DNA of 6,416 nucleotides. Origin: Candidatus Hodarchaeota archaeon (lineage in GTDB: Archaea; Asgardarchaeota; Heimdallarchaeia; Hodarchaeales; YT1-057). The stretch's first letter is position 1. Every line of letters starts with the position of its first letter. A program made the translations under genes and the position numbers. The notes under the pieces are model-generated. The model searched no databases. It was not told where the DNA came from and worked only from the letters and a program-made list of their open reading frames with translations. Positions 4,916-6,416 of this stretch are shown piece after piece. Location: positions 1 through 6,416 of the forward strand of contig JAEOTI010000166.1 in assembly GCA_016839955.1 (NCBI GenBank), written 5' to 3'.

Positions 4916-6079
4916 TTGCTAGAAATTAGTACAAGCCCAGAAATATTACCAGGTTCGTCTTTAAAGACTAAAATAACTCTTAAATTAGAAGAACCCTCTC
5001 AAATGTGGTATGGAGGATTAGAATTCCTGGCAGATCCAAGACCTTGTGGTACAAGATCATTTTTAATCGTAAAACATGATATTTTCTGTGCTGGTGAATT
5101 TGAACCGGGAATATACATACGTGAGCGATCGGTAAAAATCAGCCCACGTCAAATTCCTACTTTTCCACAAAGAAAATCTGTCTATAGAGCAAAAGCTGAA
5201 GTGACAATTAAGAAGGGTGAATTTGACGCATCTTTTGTTGCTGAAGCTCCTGTAGTTATTAAAATACCTTCTACACCAATACAAAAGACAGAAGAGAGAC
5301 CTGTAACAATTTCACTTCGAGGACTACGTATTTCATTAGAGAAAGACCAATTTAAACCTGGTGATGAGATTCCCATCGAATTTGATGCGAATTTCGAAGA
5401 GCTACAAACTCTAACGTTTTCTCTAGTAAAAAATGCTCAAATCCTATGTGATTGTCATTACAGTAAAGTATGTTCATTTATCCGACCTTTACCTCCTGAA
5501 GTTCTTGATACTACAAAAGCTCATGGTGGAAAAGGAATTGCTAAACTCAATATCCCTAGTAATGCAGAATGTACCCATAATTATCATTGGGCTTCCGCTA
5601 AGAAAGGTTATTCAGTTCAATCATTTGGTGATGTTGTACATTGGTTTGTACAAGTTAGTGGAAAGAAATCTAGTGGTGAAGAAGTTCAATTTAATTTGGA
5701 TTTTGATGTAATTGCTGCAGATAAACCTGAGGAAATTTCCTTAGTTGTACCAAGCAAAGATCAGGAAGAATCCGAAATATTAATCAAAAGACACAATTTT
5801 GATGTTAAATCTGCAACACGAGTAGAAGATGGATGTGTATTTCGTTTAGGGAATTATGGGGATATAGTTGAGGGTGTAACAATTAGAATAGCAGGGATCA
5901 AAGACGAACTATTTGAATCATCCCCTTTAATGTTTGGCGTCGCTAAATGGCGAACTGAAGATCCTGTGGAGCTATTTTATCCATTGACTCAATTGACCAA
6001 GGATATTCGGGAATTTCAATTTTTAATTGAATCCAATAATCAACCCTCTGCCAGGTTACGGCATGTTTTTAATGAGTAG
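4916..6079 (+). CDS. Arrestin-like beta-sandwich protein
   Basis: A 387-residue soluble, beta-rich protein with no signal peptide or membrane segment. I read three parts. Residues 1-118 look like an arrestin N-domain: PGSSLKTKITLKLEE, later YRAKAEVTIKKGEFD and a closing strand APVVIKI. Residues about 132-268 look like an arrestin C-domain: FKPGDEIPIEFDAN, LTFSLVKNAQI, KLNIPS, then VVHWFVQVSG and a closing strand FNLDFDVI. Residues about 270-387 are a third beta-rich region I do not recognise. The two PG-turn openings and paired closing strands fit arrestins, Vps26 and Spo0M, but the identity is low and this is a fold-level call. The middle domain has an unusual Cys/His group (Cys178, Cys180, His181, Cys186, Cys219, His221, His224) that may bind metal. 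Arrestin-fold proteins act as cargo or signalling adaptors in eukaryotes. Starts at TTG; 11 bases separate it from hdrA, which implies one operon. Coding is certain, the function is not. Confidence 0.7.
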   Translation: MLEISTSPEILPGSSLKTKITLKLEEPSQMWYGGLEFLADPRPCGTRSFLIVKHDIFCAGEFEPGIYIRERSVKISPRQIPTFPQRKSVYRAKAEVTIKKGEFDASFVAEAPVVIKIPSTPIQKTEERPVTISLRGLRISLEKDQFKPGDEIPIEFDANFEELQTLTFSLVKNAQILCDCHYSKVCSFIRPLPPEVLDTTKAHGGKGIAKLNIPSNAECTHNYHWASAKKGYSVQSFGDVVHWFVQVSGKKSSGEEVQFNLDFDVIAADKPEEISLVVPSKDQEESEILIKRHNFDVKSATRVEDGCVFRLGNYGDIVEGVTIRIAGIKDELFESSPLMFGVAKWRTEDPVELFYPLTQLTKDIREFQFLIESNNQPSARLRHVFNE

Positions 6080-6083
6080 GAGG
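6078..6083 (+). promoter_or_regulatory. Strong Shine-Dalgarno site of hdrA
   Basis: AGGAGG, ending 7 bases before the ATG at 6091, overlaps the stop codon of the arrestin-like gene. Such an overlap favours coupled translation of the two genes from one mRNA. Confidence 0.8.
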
Positions 6084-6090
6084 AATATAA

Positions 6091-6416
6091 ATGAGCCAAG
6101 AGCCATCTGAGTTGCGAATAGGCGTTTATGTTTGTTATTGTGGCTCAAATATTGCAGGGTTTATCGACTGTGATGCAGTAGCAGATTACGCTGGAAAACT
6201 TGATGATGTTGTTGTTTGTCGTGTAAACAAGTTTACTTGTTCAGAGGCCGGTCAGACTGAAATTAAGAAAGATATTCGAGATTTAAATCTAAACCGAGTA
6301 GTTGTAGCCTCTTGTACTCCTCGAACTCATGAACCTATCTTTCGTGATTGTTGTGCAGAAGCAGGACTCAACCCTTGGCTTTTTACCCTTGCCAATATCC
6401 GTGAACATTGTTCTTG
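6091..6416 (+). CDS. hdrA: Heterodisulfide reductase subunit A, N-terminal part (runs off window)
   Basis: The first 108 residues of HdrA, the FAD and iron-sulfur subunit of heterodisulfide reductase; the complete protein is usually over 600 residues, so most of the gene lies outside. Seen: VYVCYCGSNIAGFID near the N-terminus, KFTCSEAGQ, LNRVVVASCTPRTHEP, EAGLNPWLF and ANIREHCS, all hallmark stretches of the HdrA N-terminal domain. Conserved-type cysteines are Cys15, Cys17, Cys50, Cys75 and Cys107; some contribute to the iron-sulfur cluster of this domain. Known: HdrA accepts electrons from hydrogenase or formate dehydrogenase and bifurcates them between ferredoxin and the HdrBC heterodisulfide site, in the cytoplasm. 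Related HdrA-like proteins serve other electron-transfer chains. The following genes, which would tell which, are not visible. It follows the arrestin-like gene by 11 bases. Family is firm, the specific complex is not. Confidence 0.96.
   Translation, partial: MSQEPSELRIGVYVCYCGSNIAGFIDCDAVADYAGKLDDVVVCRVNKFTCSEAGQTEIKKDIRDLNLNRVVVASCTPRTHEPIFRDCCAEAGLNPWLFTLANIREHCS

Noticed and set aside
5063..5711. Open frames on both strands within 5063-5711
   Set aside because: They lie inside the arrestin-like gene, which has a continuous 387-codon frame with domain-like beta-strand patterns and a coupled downstream gene.
1..6416. Mobile element, CRISPR array or recent horizontal transfer
   Set aside because: No transposase, regularly spaced repeats, terminal inverted repeats or att-like duplications were seen, and codon use looks similar across the genes.

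Overview
The window most likely comes from an Asgard archaeon. Two genes encode Rag/Gtr-type small GTPases, each with a C-terminal roadblock/longin-like domain. A third encodes a soluble protein that looks arrestin-like. They sit next to archaeal metabolic genes: HdrA of heterodisulfide reductase, a MEMO-family protein and a metal-dependent amidohydrolase. Eukaryote-like GTPases beside methanogen-type HdrA fit Asgard lineages better than other archaea or eukaryotes. The DNA is AT-rich, intron-free and compact, with Shine-Dalgarno sites (a strong one before hdrA) and archaeal-looking TATA elements. I cannot assign a clade within Asgard from the sequence alone.

Layout: (1) 1-1063, minus strand: amidohydrolase of the MTA/SAH-deaminase or chlorohydrolase type, C-terminus outside the window. 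(2) 1064-1142: short divergent intergenic region. (3) 1143-2057, plus: MEMO-family protein, probable TTG start. (4) 2061-3251, minus: 396-residue GTPase with an N-terminal helix-hairpin-helix region, a Rag-like G domain and a roadblock-like tail. It converges on the MEMO gene with a 3-base gap. (5) 3252-3705: 454-base divergent intergenic region rich in T tracts, with a candidate TATA box and inverted repeat on each side. (6) 3706-4626, plus: 306-residue RagA-like GTPase with roadblock-like tail. (7) 4627-4915: non-coding spacer with repeated CAATC motifs. (8) 4916-6079, plus: arrestin-like beta-sandwich protein with a TTG start. (9) 6091 to the window end, plus: N-terminus of HdrA, 11 bases after the arrestin-like gene and behind a strong AGGAGG site.

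The most interesting inference is that the two divergently transcribed GTPases are the two halves of a Rag-like heterodimer. The plus-strand protein carries RagA-like G1, switch I and G3 sequences. The minus-strand protein resembles RagC more in its G5 region and tail. An arrestin-fold candidate lies downstream on the same strand and runs directly into an electron-transfer flavoprotein gene. This could be an archaeal nutrient- or redox-sensing module related to the eukaryotic Rag/arrestin machinery. Motif evidence for the GTPases is strong; the heterodimer, the arrestin assignment and the functional link are hypotheses.

No tRNA, rRNA, CRISPR array, insertion sequence or attachment site was recognised.
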